Source: Casuarina equisetifolia
Taxonomy: Eukaryota; Streptophyta; Magnoliopsida; Fagales; Casuarinaceae
Reading direction: 5' to 3'
NCBI GenBank assembly: GCA_028551475.1
Contig: CM052359.1
Location: 27,343,583-27,407,582 of the forward strand
Length of the DNA stretch: 64,000 nucleotides
Part shown: in pieces, positions 12,430 to 24,799 of the stretch
Position numbering within the stretch: position 1 is the first letter of the stretch
Layout of the letters: every line of letters begins with the position of its first letter
Made by a program: the position numbers and the translations under genes
Notes under the pieces: generated by a model
What the model saw: only the letters and a program-made list of their open reading frames with translations
Databases searched by the model: none
What the model was told of the DNA's origin: nothing

Positions 12430-15000
12430 GTCAGCTATTGGGTTGTCATTTCAAGACTAAATGTCATCGCTGGTAATTTAGTGTATTCACCGAACAATCA
12501 AGTTGTAATATTGTACCTTTCTTCATGCCAAATTTTCGTTATATGCATTAGATTTTATCATGTGCATTAGGATGATTGTATGATGATTGAGCCAATTCAA
12601 CATTGACAAATTTTGGATCTCTACTTCCGCTGGTGCTTGTGATGATTTATTGAACCTGTTCAAATTTCTGTGGTAGTTCCTTCCATTTATGGTGTGACAG
12701 ACCGCGCAACAGCGGAGGAGCCCACCCTTTCATGATGGGGGATTCTTTGCAGTCATTACGACTAAGAGAACCTGCAATGGCTTAATTTTTATTTAGTTTT
12801 CCCTTGCAGGTTTCTAGACCACCCCCCGGAGGAAGATGCTTGCTTTGCCCATTTTCCATGACTGATAGGTCGTTGAAAGATCTCGTTTGTTGATGCTGCT
12901 TGGTATTGACGCTTTATCCAAGGCATTGCCGAAGCCGTTGAATTGTAGTGATTGAACGTTGCTTCAAATCGTTCCCGAGTCCACAAGCCGCGGAACAAAC
13001 AACCTACGGTTATCTGTGTCGGCTGTAAAATGACCTGTGCTGTCTGAGCTAAAATCCAATTGACAACTCTTTTATCTGTCATCATTAAAATTAGTGTAGG
13101 AATACTCATATTCTTAACAATTGTCACGGATGAGGTAAGATGGTATTAAGGTCTTAGAAAAGATAATCTATATATAATCACGGTAGTGGTTTACGCAATA
13201 GTCCTAGTGCTTAAACAACATACAGTGCTATTTGTGGGAATGCAAGGAAAATGGATCTTGGCCTAGAAAGACAATAGTTACCAACAAAATGAGTGTCATC
13301 CCGGTTCTTGGTCCAGCCTGTATCATAGAATACATGGTAAGGCCAAGATAATAAAGTTGTGCCTTAACAATAACTTCAAACCTCTGTCATTTGTTGGCGA
13401 TGGAGACGTGGCTGCTATTAACCATTTGAATAAAGTTGATTAATCCCATTTTTCATCACTTGGTCCACAATATCCGTCACGTTCACCAATCAATCAGCAA
13501 TTTAGTGAATACTCATTGCAGACCTTTCTTAATTGTTGGGATTTCACTTAACAACTAAGCATTAAGGATAAAGATTATTCAAATATGATTTCTATAAAAT
13601 GATAGTAAGATAAATAACATGAGAATTATGAAGGAGATAAACAACGTTCTTCTTGGCACCTACATTCACCTTTCTCTAGTCAAATTCAACAAGAGACACT
13701 CGACCAATCAATTAACCCAATTGATTACACTAGACTAACTAATGCTTCAAGACATGAAAGCTCCAAATCATTTCTCAAATAAACTTAGAATATGTATACG
13801 TTTAGCTCAAATATAATAGACTAATTGTTTAGTGTAATAATACAACAACTACAAACGAATGCCAAGTAATTATATGCAAGACAAAAAGCTTTTTGAAGGA
13901 CAACATGGTTTACTGAAACCCTTTCTTTGCACTAGTTCAAGTAGTCTAAGGAAACCCTTGTCTTGATACATCTTTTGTATAAATGTTTCCTCTTTTCCAA
14001 ATTATATACATCTTTCTTTGTTGTTTTACTCAATCATTATAATAGTTTTAATTACTTTTTGTCTAAGTATTATAAGTGTTGTGTAATGCAAATTTGAATT
14101 TTTGCCATTATAAGCTCTTTTCAACTCTAACATGCTTTCATCAATATAGGTTTAGAATTTTTAATTTATCAATTTTATGCAGAATAAATAATGTTAGGGT
14201 TCAAATTAAAGAAGGTATAATTATGCATTGTTCAATCTTGAGTGAATGTAGAATTTATAAATCATAATGTGATGGTTAAAGTTATAAGTTTTTTGGTAAT
14301 CATGCGTGGCTATTGTTATCAAAATATCATGTTAGTCTCAACACACAAAAGTTTTCCAATTCGACTAGGTCAGTATCATATGGATGCAATAAGAGAGTCC
14401 TAAGGTGCATTAAAAGTTGTTCAAGATTTAGTATCTTTATGTCATCTAAACTTGAGATGGAGATTAAATCTTTTAATTATTTATAAAGTGAGCCTTATGC
14501 CCCATTTCAAGAAATTCATTGATAAGCTATTACATCATACTTGAAGGTTCTTTAATTTCTTGGAAGGGGTAAAAGCAACCCATTATCTCCATATTATTTG
14601 CAAAAATATAATATAAAGCAATTACATAAATAAATTGTAAAATGATGTGGACTTTTGGATGAGGATTTGAAAATACACATGGATAAACCTACCTCATTGT
14701 TTTGTTATAATAAGATGACAATACATATAGCTGCCAACAAAGCAAAATAAAGATTAATTTTCATTTAATAAAAAAGGAAACTGAGTAAAGGAAACATTAA
14801 GACAAAGTATATCAATACATACATATGATCAACAAGTAGACCTCATCCTGGAGGCATTTAGGAAGTAACATAAATAACTATTAAGTAAGCTGAGTGTATT
14901 TAATTTATACAAACCATTAATTTAGAAAGGGATATTGAAGGCCGTCCATTGACTCAACGGATAACCTAGTAGGATTTCATCCACATCTTCATTTCAAGGA
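12430..15000. other. FLK 3' flank and intergenic sequence
   Basis: The first 200 bp or so should be FLK 3' UTR. A 112-codon open frame on the minus strand (12789-13127) has no recognised similarity. It may be part of an alternative FLK 3' exon region, because a TTTCCCTTGCAG acceptor-like string ends at 12810 on the plus strand. The rest is AT-rich with no recognised gene or element. Confidence 0.35.
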
Positions 15001-15704
15001 GAGTTTCTTCGTTCCCGCTTCATTCGTATGGGTGGCATAGAATGAGGTCATTTCTATCAATGAAGCGAACTATCTACAGCTACTCGATGCCACTTTGCTC
15101 GAATTTGTCCTTAGTAAGAAAAGTAATCGGTGGGATTATGAGCCTTGGAAACCATAGGGAAGCTACAATGAACCAAACTTCTTTTTCTTGGGTTTCGGAG
15201 CTATTTCTTTGCTTTCCATCTTCTCCTTCAACTTTCTTCCTTAAGGGCCCTGGTTCTCTTTTGCTCGTTGGTTTTCTCCATCTACTGTTGGTCTTCTTTG
15301 CCCATTGGAACTTTCGGTGGTTGGCCAAAGCGAGTGAACCACGACCGAATAGTTAACACCCCAGAAGAATGGGATAGTTGCCCCCTTACGGTGGTGGTTG
15401 AAATCACCCATGAATCCATTTGACCCTATAATGCCTAGCCTTTTCCTCTTGCTTTCTGATAGGGAACCAAGACCCAGATTAGGCTTTCCGTTTTTTGGTG
15501 GCGATTCCTTCCTTATGGAAGCAAGAGATTTGATCGGTATTTTTTTCCAACTCCTCCTTATGTGCCTCCTTCTCCACACTTTCAGCTTTAATCTATGCAT
15601 CTTCTTCTTCCTGCCAAGAGGTAGCTGCTTGAGGCCTTTACGTGTTCTTGTAGTTCAACCACACGGTTTTGCAAATCAACAAGGGCAACTTCGGCCAAGC
15701 CACC
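15000..15704 (-). other. Unidentified coding-like sequence interrupted by the Copia insertion
   Basis: The minus strand is largely open between about 15080 and 15700, with lysine- and glutamate-rich, coiled-coil-like translations (for example LVDLQNRVVELQEHV just left of the insertion). It is more GC-rich than the surrounding spacer. Sequence right of the Copia element (20809-20960) also reads open on the minus strand. This could be gag of an older LTR element or a host gene remnant. No domain was recognised. Confidence 0.3.
15700..15704 (+). repeat. Target-site duplication, left copy
   Basis: CCACC directly precedes the 5' LTR and is repeated directly after the 3' LTR at 20804-20808. Five-base duplications are usual for Copia integration. 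Confidence 0.85.
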
Positions 15705-16079
15705 TGTTAGAACCGTCGTCCACGTCAGCTGTTGCGGCAGCATCCATGTCAGTGACAAGTCTGCCCTAGGGCCACATCAGCCCTAGAGCCACGTCAGCAA
15801 TTTGTGCATCACTCATGCATGCGATCGAGCGCAGTCGCCGCGCCCGCCGCTTGTCGCCAGAAAAGTTTCCTTTTCCAGATCTTGTAATTTTGTAAAGATC
15901 TTCGATTCAATTTTGTGTGTAAATGCTTTTCCGTTTATAATCTGTAGCTAATCGTGTATTTAAACGATTCAATTTTAATAAAATGACATTGCAAATTTTA
16001 TCCAATTTCTAGGGTTTTGATTTCTCTTCTGAATCGGTATTCCTCCGGTTGATCCTGTCGGAATTCTTGTTTTCTATCA
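15705..16079 (+). repeat. 5' LTR of the 5.1 kb Copia element
   Basis: The LTR is 375 bp, starts TGTTAGAACC and ends TTTTCTATCA. It is about 17 bp longer than the 3' LTR because a short CCCTAG/GCCAC/TCAG unit is repeated near 15770-15800. A fixed stretch around 15880-16079 is nearly identical to the other LTR, while the GC-rich first half carries most differences, largely transitions. Confidence 0.9.
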
Positions 16080-16095
16080 TGGTATCAACGGAGCC
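16080..16095 (+). other. Primer-binding site of the 5.1 kb Copia element
   Basis: TGGTATCAACGGAGCC directly follows the 5' LTR and resembles the plant Copia site for initiator Met-tRNA. The initial ATGG overlaps the LTR boundary. Confidence 0.75.
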
Positions 16096-19000
16096 TACGA
16101 CCAATGCCTCCGTACCAAAAACCCCCATGACCGATCTTCAAAACCCTAACCCTACCCCTCCCCTTCCCACAGTTCCGACGGCCTCCCCATCGCCGACGAT
16201 GCCTGCTCCGACCACCACAGAGTGCTTCGATGGCACCAATTTCATTGTCTGGAAAACGCGCCTCCTGCCATTTCTCATCTCCCAACAGCTCCTCCTAATT
16301 CTCGACAGTCGTGAGCCCGCACCGCCCGAAACCCTAATCAGGCCCAACAGATCAAAATCGCCCAACCCCACTTATCAACCGTGGCTCCTCCGCGATCAAG
16401 CTGCGCTCGGATGGATTTTGGCAACCTCCACAAACACCGTCGTTACGCAGTTGATGGACATCCGCTCCTCGGCCGCTGCCTGGACGCACCTCACGCGCTC
16501 TTACACGGCCCAATCGTCCACTCGATCATCCGCCCTTTGACTCCGCCTCCACACCATCAGCCGCGAATCAAGAACTGTGACCAAATTCCTTCACGACGTG
16601 AAGGAAATTCTGGACCAGTTAGCCGCCATCGGCGGCCGCATCTCCGACAATGAGTATTTCACTCACATTTTCTACGACCTCAGCGAAGAATACGACGGCC
16701 TTGCGACGTCGGTCTCAGTCCTGCAACAGACGCAGGACCTCACCCGTGAGGCTATCCACAGCCTAATTTTGGCCCAGGAGGGCCGCTCCAACGACCGGAG
16801 CTCCACCCCGATTGCCCCTGCTGCTTACGCAACGTTTCTGGGTTAGCTCATGGGTCACGAGCCCTCGAGTCAGTTCACGGGCTCTGCGAACTTGGGCCAG
16901 CTCGAGGGCCTCGTGAACGTGGACCTGTTCATGAGTCACGTGCATTCAGGTGCGCCCCACTCGAGCCGCGCTGACCTAAGCCCAGGCCCTGGGGAGCGCG
17001 CGGGCTCGCACCAGCCCGCGTTCCCTGCAACCCAGGCCCATTCTGATGGGCTTCTCCCCAGCCCACCCGCCAATAATTAGGCCCCTCGCAATAATTTTCA
17101 GGGCCGTCGCTGCAACGGGCCCTACTGCCACCTCTGCCGCAGAACTAGCCATAATGTGTCCAATTGCCGTGAAAGGTTCAACCCAGCCTTCAGCCTACCC
17201 ACCAACCACGGTCCATCTAACCTCTAGGCCCATATATCCTACCCAAACTCTCCTCTCACCTATTATCCACCTCAAGCCCATTACACTCAACTTCCGCCTC
17301 CCTTATCTCACTATGGACCCCTCAACCCACCCCCCTTCCACCTTAGATGCTGCTTCTTGGCATCCTGACTCGGGGGCCTCCCATCACGTCACTGATTCCA
17401 CCGCTGCCCTCACTGGTGTCACTCCTTACTCTGGTTCTCAACAACTAACCGTGGGTGATGGTGTTTCCCTTCCCATCACTTACACAGGTAACCTTCACAC
17501 TCCCTCCTTTCAGTTACGCAATGCTTTAGTTGTTGCTTCCATTTTTAAAAATCTTTTATCTGTTTCTCAATTCACATCAAACAATAATTGTTATTTCATT
17601 TTTTCTGCCACTCATTTTTAGGCAATTTCTTGTCTCATAAACCAGATTATCCTCCACGGAACACTTGATCATGGTCTCTACCATCTTGAGTCGTCTGACG
17701 TGTCTCCTCGTGTTTTCTTGGCGTCTCACTCCAGTCCTCTGCTCCTCTGGCACCATCGCCTGGGTCATCCATCACCACCCATTTTAGTTCGTCTGCTTCA
17801 ATCTAGTCATATTCCCTATAATTCCCCTTCATATCCTCTATGTAAGGCATGTGCTCTAAGTAAGAGCCATTATCATCCCCATCCCCCTACTCAGTCTCGA
17901 TCAAGTCATCCTTTGCAACTAGTTCATTTTGATATTTGGGGCCCTTCCCCCATTGAATCTTCCAATAAAAATAAATTTTATGTCTGTTTTATTGATGATT
18001 TCTCCTGATTTACCTGGCTTTATTCGTTTCACACCTGCTCTTAATTCTTTCACATTTTTACTCTTTTTCATAAGTTTGTCGAAAATCAACTCCAGTGTCA
18101 CCTCCAAGCCATTCAATGTGACGGGGCTCCTGAGTTTCTTTCTGAGTCCTTTCATACCTATCTCCAGTCCACTGGAATTCATCAACGTATCTCTTGCCCA
18201 TATTCCCCTTTTCAAAACGGCGTTGCCGAACACAAACATCACCATATTATTGAAACCGGCCTCACTCTCCTCACTTAGGCCACCGTTCCTTCCTGTTTTT
18301 GGGACTTTGTATTTGAAACCGTTGTCTTTCTCATCAACCATCTCCCCACCCCAGTCCTCAATAATATTTCCCCCTGCAAACTTTGTTTCACCATGCCCCT
18401 AATCTTACTCACCTCCGCGTCTTTAGGTGTGCAGTCTTTCCCTATTTACGTCCATATGCTCCCTACAAACTTGCTCCTCGCTCCCGTGCCTGTGTCTTTC
18501 TGGGATATCCCCCAGGCCACCGAGGTTATCGTTGCTACTGCCCTGTTACCCATCGCACCTATATTGCTGCTGATGCGGTATTTCATGAGGAGGACTTTCC
18601 CTATCATCAGATATCCTCCTCTCCCCCTTCCCCACCAAACCCCACCTCACCCCCCTCTCCCATACCGGTGGTCCCTATCCTTCCACCCCCATCCACCGAC
18701 CCTCATGAGATTCCTTCTCCCCTTGATCCCTCTCCCCCTCCGACCCCTCCCTTGATCTCTCCACCCTCCCCTAGACCCCCTAACCCCCCACCCCCCCACC
18801 CCCCCAGCAGCCCACTCGCCCCGTGACTCGCCTACAGGATGGCACTATCCCTCGCCGTCACCTCACCCTTGACCATACAGTTGCCCTCCTTGCCACCGCC
18901 CCATCCCACCCTGAACCTACATGCTACACTCAGGCTGTTCAGGAGGCTCATTGACGTGATGCTATGACTGTTGAGTATACTGCCCTTTTTCAAAATGGCA

Positions 19001-20433
19001 CTTAGGCCCTGGTTCCTCCTCCACCGGGTGTCAAACCCATTGGCTGTAAATGGATCTACAAGGTCAAACTCAAGTAAGACGGTTCCCTTGAGCGCTACAA
19101 GGCCCGCCTTGTGGCCAAAGGCTTTCATCAGCAAGAAGGGATTAACTACACCGAGACCTTTAGCCCAGTCGTGAAGCCAATCACTATTCGCACCATCCTC
19201 ACACTTGCCTACTCTCGCGGCTGGTCCATTCACCAACTGGATGTTTCAAATGCCTTTCTTCATAGGCATTTATCTGAAGTTGTTTACACGACACAACCCC
19301 AGGGCTTCATTGATCCTGAGCGCCTTCACCATGTTTGCCGGCTCTACCACTCTCTTTATGGCCTTAAGCAAGCGCCCCATGCGTGGTACCAACGTCTAAG
19401 TTCCTTTCTGGTCTCCCTCAGCTTTGTCATCTCTTTGGCCGATACTTCCCTGTTCACGCTCCACACTCAACGGTACAGCTTTGTCCTCCTTGTTTATGTG
19501 GATGAATTATTCTCACTGGCTCTCCGCAAACACCATTCTTAGCTCTTCTTCAGGCACTCCATCATGAGTTTGCCCTTAAGGATTTGGGCCCTATTCACTA
19601 TTTTTTGGGCATTGAAGTTCAACCCACTCCTAGTGGCCTTATTCTCCATCAGGCCAAATTTACCTTGGACATTCTAACTCGTGCCAAGATGCAAGACGCC
19701 AAGGCCATCTCCACTCCGTGCTCCACTGATGAACCCTTATCGGTGTACTCTGGGGATCCTCTCCTAGATCCCATTCAGTATCGCAGTATTGTGGGGGCTC
19801 TCTAGTATCTCACCCTCACTCGACCGGACATTGCCTATTCTGTCAACACTGCATGTCAATTCCTTCACAACCCCACCACTGCTCACTGGCAAACGGTGAA
19901 GCACCACCTGACTGCCACTCCCCGCCGAGGGCTTCTTCTCACTCATGGCCCCACCACCTCTCTTCATGGCTTCTCTGATGCTGATTGGGCGGGTGACTGC
20001 GATAATCGTAGGTCCGTGGGTGGTTTCTGCATCTTTCTTGGCCGCAATCTCATCTCTTGGAGCTCTCGTAAACAGCACACCGTTGCCAGATCAAGCACTG
20101 AAGCTAAGTACAAATCCCTTGCTGACACCACTGCCAAAATCATGTGGATTGAGTACCTTCTCTGGGATCTCAGGGCTCTTTCCCCCCTAGCCCCCAACCT
20201 CTGGTGTGACAACCTGTTTGCTCTATATTTAACGACCAATCTTGTCTTCCATGCTCGGACCAAGCACATTGAGATTGACTTTCATTTTGTTCGAGAACGC
20301 CTTACTCGGAGACAACTATTCATCTAGTTCATCTCCACCATTGATCAACCTACTGACATCTTCACCAAAGGTCTCTCCTCTACTCGCTTTAAGCTTCGTC
20401 GATCCAAGCTGACTGTCCATACTGCCCCTTCAG

Positions 20434-20445
20434 CTTGCGGGGGGA
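20434..20445 (+). other. Polypurine tract of the Copia element
   Basis: GCTTGCGGGGGGA lies immediately before the 3' LTR, the expected position and composition of a plus-strand priming tract. It is shorter and more G-rich than many Copia tracts. Confidence 0.7.
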
Positions 20446-20803
20446 TGTTAGAACCGTCGTCCACGTTAGCCGCTGCGTCAGCATCCACGTCAGTGACACA
20501 TCCGCCCTAGGGCCACGTCAACAGTTCACGCAACACTCCTGCACGCGATTGAGCGTAGTTGCCTCGCCCGCCGCTCGTCACAGGAAAAGTTTCCTTTTCC
20601 AGATCTTGTAATTTTGTAAAGATCTTCGATTCGATTTTGTGTGTAAATGCTTTTCCGTTTATAATTTGTAGCTAATCATGTATTTAAACGGTTCAATTTT
20701 AATAAAATGACATTGCAAATTTTATCCAATTTCTAGGGTTTTGGTTTCTCTTCTGAATCGGTATTCCTCCGGTTGATCCTGCCGGAATTCTTGTTTTCTA
20801 TCA
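20446..20803 (+). repeat. 3' LTR of the 5.1 kb Copia element
   Basis: The LTR is 358 bp with the same TGTTAGAACC start and CTATCA end as the 5' LTR. The second half is almost identical to the 5' copy and includes AATAAAATGACATTGC, a likely polyadenylation region. Confidence 0.9.
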
Positions 20804-20808
20804 CCACC
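20804..20808 (+). repeat. Target-site duplication, right copy
   Basis: CCACC follows the terminal CA of the 3' LTR and matches 15700-15704, which confirms both element ends. Confidence 0.85.
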
Positions 20809-23560
20809 GTCGAATGATATGTCTGATTGGAGGAACACGTAACTAGCCCTTGGAACGAGTGATTGGTATCCATTTTTAGGACAAGTTAGGGTATTTAAAT
20901 AAGAAGGAAGCTGTTTGGATGTAACGATTTCGGTTCTTTAAGGGACAACCAAAACCCTTGTTTTCCTCGGGGTGAAAACACAATTGGCATTGAACTTCTA
21001 AGGAGGAAATATAAACTAGAACTATTCCACCTACTATTTTAGCATCACTTTGAAATTAGGTATCTCATATTGCCCATATCTTGTTCTATTGTCTTTTAAT
21101 ATTATGTTAAAATACTTATTTTTTCTCCTAAAACTGACTTTTGAAAAAAAAAAAAAAAGAAATACCTCTTAATAGAAAGGCCCATGCTCAAAGTAAAGGA
21201 ACATATTAAATAATTGTTATCTTATATTGTCAATCTTAACATGATATTTTTCTTATATATTCACGTGTTTTCCTTTCTTTAATTGGTTCTAAATGAAAAG
21301 GTTGAACTTTTTATAATGTGGTATTAACATGAATATTGCAAGTAATACACATCATCACTTATCCTCATGGAATGTGTTTTTCCTACACAAAGCAAGGGAG
21401 CATAAATGTACCTGCCTCTCATATTTCCATTATTCTGGTTGTCTTACTTCTTATGTATATAAAAAGGCCGCAGCCCTTGATTTTATATAATAGAAACCAA
21501 GTGTGTGAGGACACCTTAACAAAATTTGGCTGGGGACGCCACCTAGTAGTGATGCCACCAACCTGCATATAAAAGGGCTTAGATAGTTTCATATAACCCT
21601 CACCCTACTAACTAATCCCTTAAAAAGGTAATATAACTAGTAATTAAAACTAAGACTAATGATCATTCTTAGGTTAACAACACCAATCCTAAATGCCCTT
21701 AAAGGGAACCATTCAACATAAACACCAAATATAGAATCAGAAGAGGGCTAATTCTGGGCTCCCATTTCGGGGCCTGCTAACTTTTTGTTTATAAGGACCT
21801 CTACACCCGGGTGGTCGCGGAGGCGGAGTGAAGTCACTAGTCTGATGATAGTGGGATGAGAGTCTTCAAAGGTTTTGCCAGTCATCTGCATGGAAAGACA
21901 TCATCTCTTCATGTCACCCGCTCCGATGCCTGTTAAGGATAGGTACTCATTCCTGATTATGTTCCCCTTTTTCTGCATCCTTTGCGTCATACATACCATA
22001 TTCTGCATGTACATCCCTTGTTTGTTCTCAATACTCTTCTTCATTTTGTTGCTCATGTTTCATCTCCTCCGCATCCTGCGCCTTTTGATCCTTATTCTTC
22101 TTCCTTGCAAGGTTGCTTTTGAAACCTTATCTGTTTGACATCTTCTCTTGTTGGTAGGACAGACCTGTGGGGTTTTCCTCCTGTCTTACTAAGTCTTGCC
22201 TGTTGAAGTGTGCAAATTGTCGGGCAGGATGAAAATTCAAAGACTCCCCTTCCTTCCTTGAACTGGTGCGGTTGAACTAAGTGCCGCCAGCTCCCTAGGC
22301 ACCATCTTTGCCACTGAGTCTTTTTGTAGTAACTGGTTGCTCCCACCTCCATCATTAACATGTCTTGTGCACTTCCTTTTTCCTTGTTCTCTTCATCCAT
22401 CTTCATTCCTTCCTGCATTTCTTCAATTGGAATTTCTTCTTCCATATCCCCCGGTGTTATACTTCTTATATTTGGAAGCATTCTCCATTCTCACAAGCAT
22501 GTCTTGTTAATAAGGGATCTAGTAATAAAGAGTTACAAAAGGGGGACATACAAAAGATGCCCCTTCGACTTGGAAAAGATCTTTCCTTTTGACCCAGGAT
22601 AGACGAAACTTTACAAATAACAAGTTTTAATGAACATGCACTTTTCTTAAATGACTTAAGAAATGTAACATTATAATTGGAGATATAGGTTCATATTTTC
22701 ATCTTCTAACTATTTTGGGGAACCGAAAAAGGAAGAGCATGATCCAACAAAGAAGTTCAGTACCTCAAATCTTGGGTCTTGAGCAATAAGCCCTTCAAAA
22801 CGTTTTGCTAGGTTAATGTGGTTTCATATGTAGCACTACAGGTTTTCAACACTGTACAGTCAAGACCATCCATAGTTTCAATAATATGGGAACTAGCACT
22901 AAGAACAGTCAATAGACATATAACACATGATTAGTATCATTAAGATATTGCATGTGCATGTGGGTGTTTTAAACTATGAACTCTTTAAAGGAATTCACAA
23001 TAGACCTATAGTCCAATTATAGCTAATCCTTGACTGTTGCAAGGCAAAATATCTAAAAGCATACCTAATTCGACGTCAAAAGGAATTTGCTAGCCTTTGT
23101 AATCCAGAACAAAGTTTGCTTGAGAGGCTTTGAATATCAATTTATCATAATACAAACTTATAATATCGGAATTTTACAATCACGTGTCATTTTAAACAAT
23201 ATGGAAATCAACTATTTGATGTTAATTCCATGCCTTAGTCATGAAAAGAAAAATAAAAAGGAAAAAAAGATAAGGCTCCTGTAAAATTGAAAATCCAATA
23301 TGCAATTATTTTAATAAAGGTACATTTTTAAAGTGCATAATACTCATAACCTTCCGATTTTCCAAGGTCATTTAACCTATATGTAGTTTAGACACTATCA
23401 CATGCCTTAAAAGAAAGAGGAATTAATTTTTTAGAAAATAGAAGATGACTCAATTTGTTACATGATAAGAAATAAAAACGAGTGTAACAAAGCTAGAGTA
23501 AGGATGAAATCGACTAAAGATGACACAAAAAAAGGTTAAAAACTAGAGTGCTTAAAGAGA
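20809..23560. other. Intergenic sequence with no recognised gene
   Basis: The first 150 bp continue the interrupted minus-strand sequence seen left of the Copia element. A 129-codon minus-strand open frame (22092-22481), rich in Glu, Met and Gln, lies in a C/T-rich patch but matches no family I know. The remainder is AT-rich spacer with simple A runs near 21150 and no clear element boundary. Confidence 0.35.
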
Positions 23561-23570
23561 GAGCTAAGGA

Positions 23571-24012
23571 CTCTTTTTTCTTGTAGTTATATCTACATCA
23601 ATGATTTTTCTTTTAGATCAACATTTGTGGTAGAATGTGAAATTGCATGGCTGCTAAAAGAAGCATTAACCATGGTCTTTTTCTTTTTTGGTAAGTCCAC
23701 TATCATATGCAGAGATGCTCTCTTGAACTTATATCTATATCAATCATTTTTCTTTCAGATCAACATTTGTGGTAAAATGTGAAACTACATGGCTGCTAGA
23801 AGAAGCGTGACCATGGTCTTTTTCTTTTCTGGTAAGCCCACTATCATATGCAAACATGTTGTCTTAAACTTATATCTACATTAATAATTTTTCTTTCCAA
23901 TCAACATTTGTGGTAGAATGTGAAATTGCATGGCTGCTAGAAGAAGCATGACCATGGTCTTTCTCTTTTTTGATAAGTCCACTATCATATGTAGATAGAC
24001 TCTCTTGAACTT
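23571..24012. repeat. Three tandem copies of a ~141 bp unit
   Basis: Equivalent positions fall at 23616, 23758 and 23899, giving spacings of 142 and 141 bp. Each unit carries TCAACATTTGTGG, GAATGTGAAATTGCATGGCTGCTA (with variants), GAAGCATGACCATGG and CACTATCATATG blocks. Copies are about 88-92% alike by eye. No coding frame is maintained, so this looks like a short minisatellite-type array. Confidence 0.85.
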
Positions 24013-24019
24013 AAATAAA

Positions 24020-24790
24020 CAAAAGATCCACAAACCTTGATTAAGAATCCCCATAAGGTCTGCAAATCAAATGATCATTCCTATCAAAAGTGAAGCCTTG
24101 CTTTAGCAAAGAATTTAACTACCTATTAGATACCTTAAGTGGTTTGCAAACCAATTTGATTGGCTAATTTAAGCATCTATTCACAATAGCATAAAGACAG
24201 AATGCCAATATGCAAAATTAAAATTCAATCAAAGCCCTTTTTGTAGGGGACAACATGAAAGTTGCCAAACTTAAGCCCTAGTCATGTCAAAAAAAACCTA
24301 AACATCATTAAATAGGCAATTCAAATGTGAAACAATAATTGCTTGGTTGATGACCACATCATTCAAACAATGAAAAATGCAGCTTTCTTTTGGTTCACAA
24401 GTGTTACAAAAGAAAAATCAAGAACAGGTGAGATAAAGATTATCTTGTTCTTTATAAACTTTGAATTTGTGGATAGGGATTGGACCAAGGCATTTCTACC
24501 TTGTTTCCATGAAATTGATGCAATCTATAATTCTATATGTGAGATAGAAACACACTAATCTAGTTGGCAAAAAAGCTTAAAACCATTTAATTGACCAATA
24601 ATAAATCAAAAAAGTTAAATTATGGCAAGATTGTCCAAGTGACTAGGAGTTAAATCATTGTAAATTGATATAGAACTTTCATCATAATCATACTCAACAG
24701 CCATATTATTGAAAAAACGATTATAGTTTTTTTTAAAAATATATATATTTTGGTGGTAGAAAGGCAATTGATTTTTGGGACAATTGTTTT
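24020..24790. other. AT-rich spacer
   Basis: No gene or element was recognised. It includes poly-T and poly-A runs near 24730-24805 that mark the 3' end of the minus-strand LINE. Confidence 0.35.
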
Positions 24791-24799
24791 TTTTTAAAA

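Larger units (their letters stand above)
15705..20803 (+). mobile_element. Copia LTR-retrotransposon, complete outline but broken
   Basis: The element is about 5.1 kb, bounded by TG...CA LTRs (15705-16079 and 20446-20803) and flanked by CCACC. Inside, in Copia order: primer site at 16080, gag with a Pro/Thr-rich N-terminus (about 16.1-16.9 kb), protease-like region with a DSGASHHVT motif (about 17.35 kb), GAG-pre-integrase (WHHRLGHPSP, about 17.75 kb), integrase (about 17.9-18.4 kb), a Pro-rich hinge (about 18.6-18.8 kb), reverse transcriptase (about 19.0-19.6 kb), RNase H (about 19.9-20.3 kb) and a purine tract. It is non-functional, with roughly ten or more breaks. By eye the LTRs differ at about 31 of 358 aligned bases (8-9%). 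That suggests about 3-4 million years at 1.3e-8 substitutions per site per year, and longer if the host evolves slowly. Confidence 0.92.

Noticed and set aside
15398-15769. Plus-strand 123-codon frame ending in the 5' LTR of the Copia element
   Set aside because: It crosses the precise insertion border, so it cannot be an ancestral gene; the minus strand is the more coding-like one.
22092-22481. 129-codon minus-strand frame as a possible novel gene
   Set aside because: No family similarity, promoter or splice context seen; left as spacer content.
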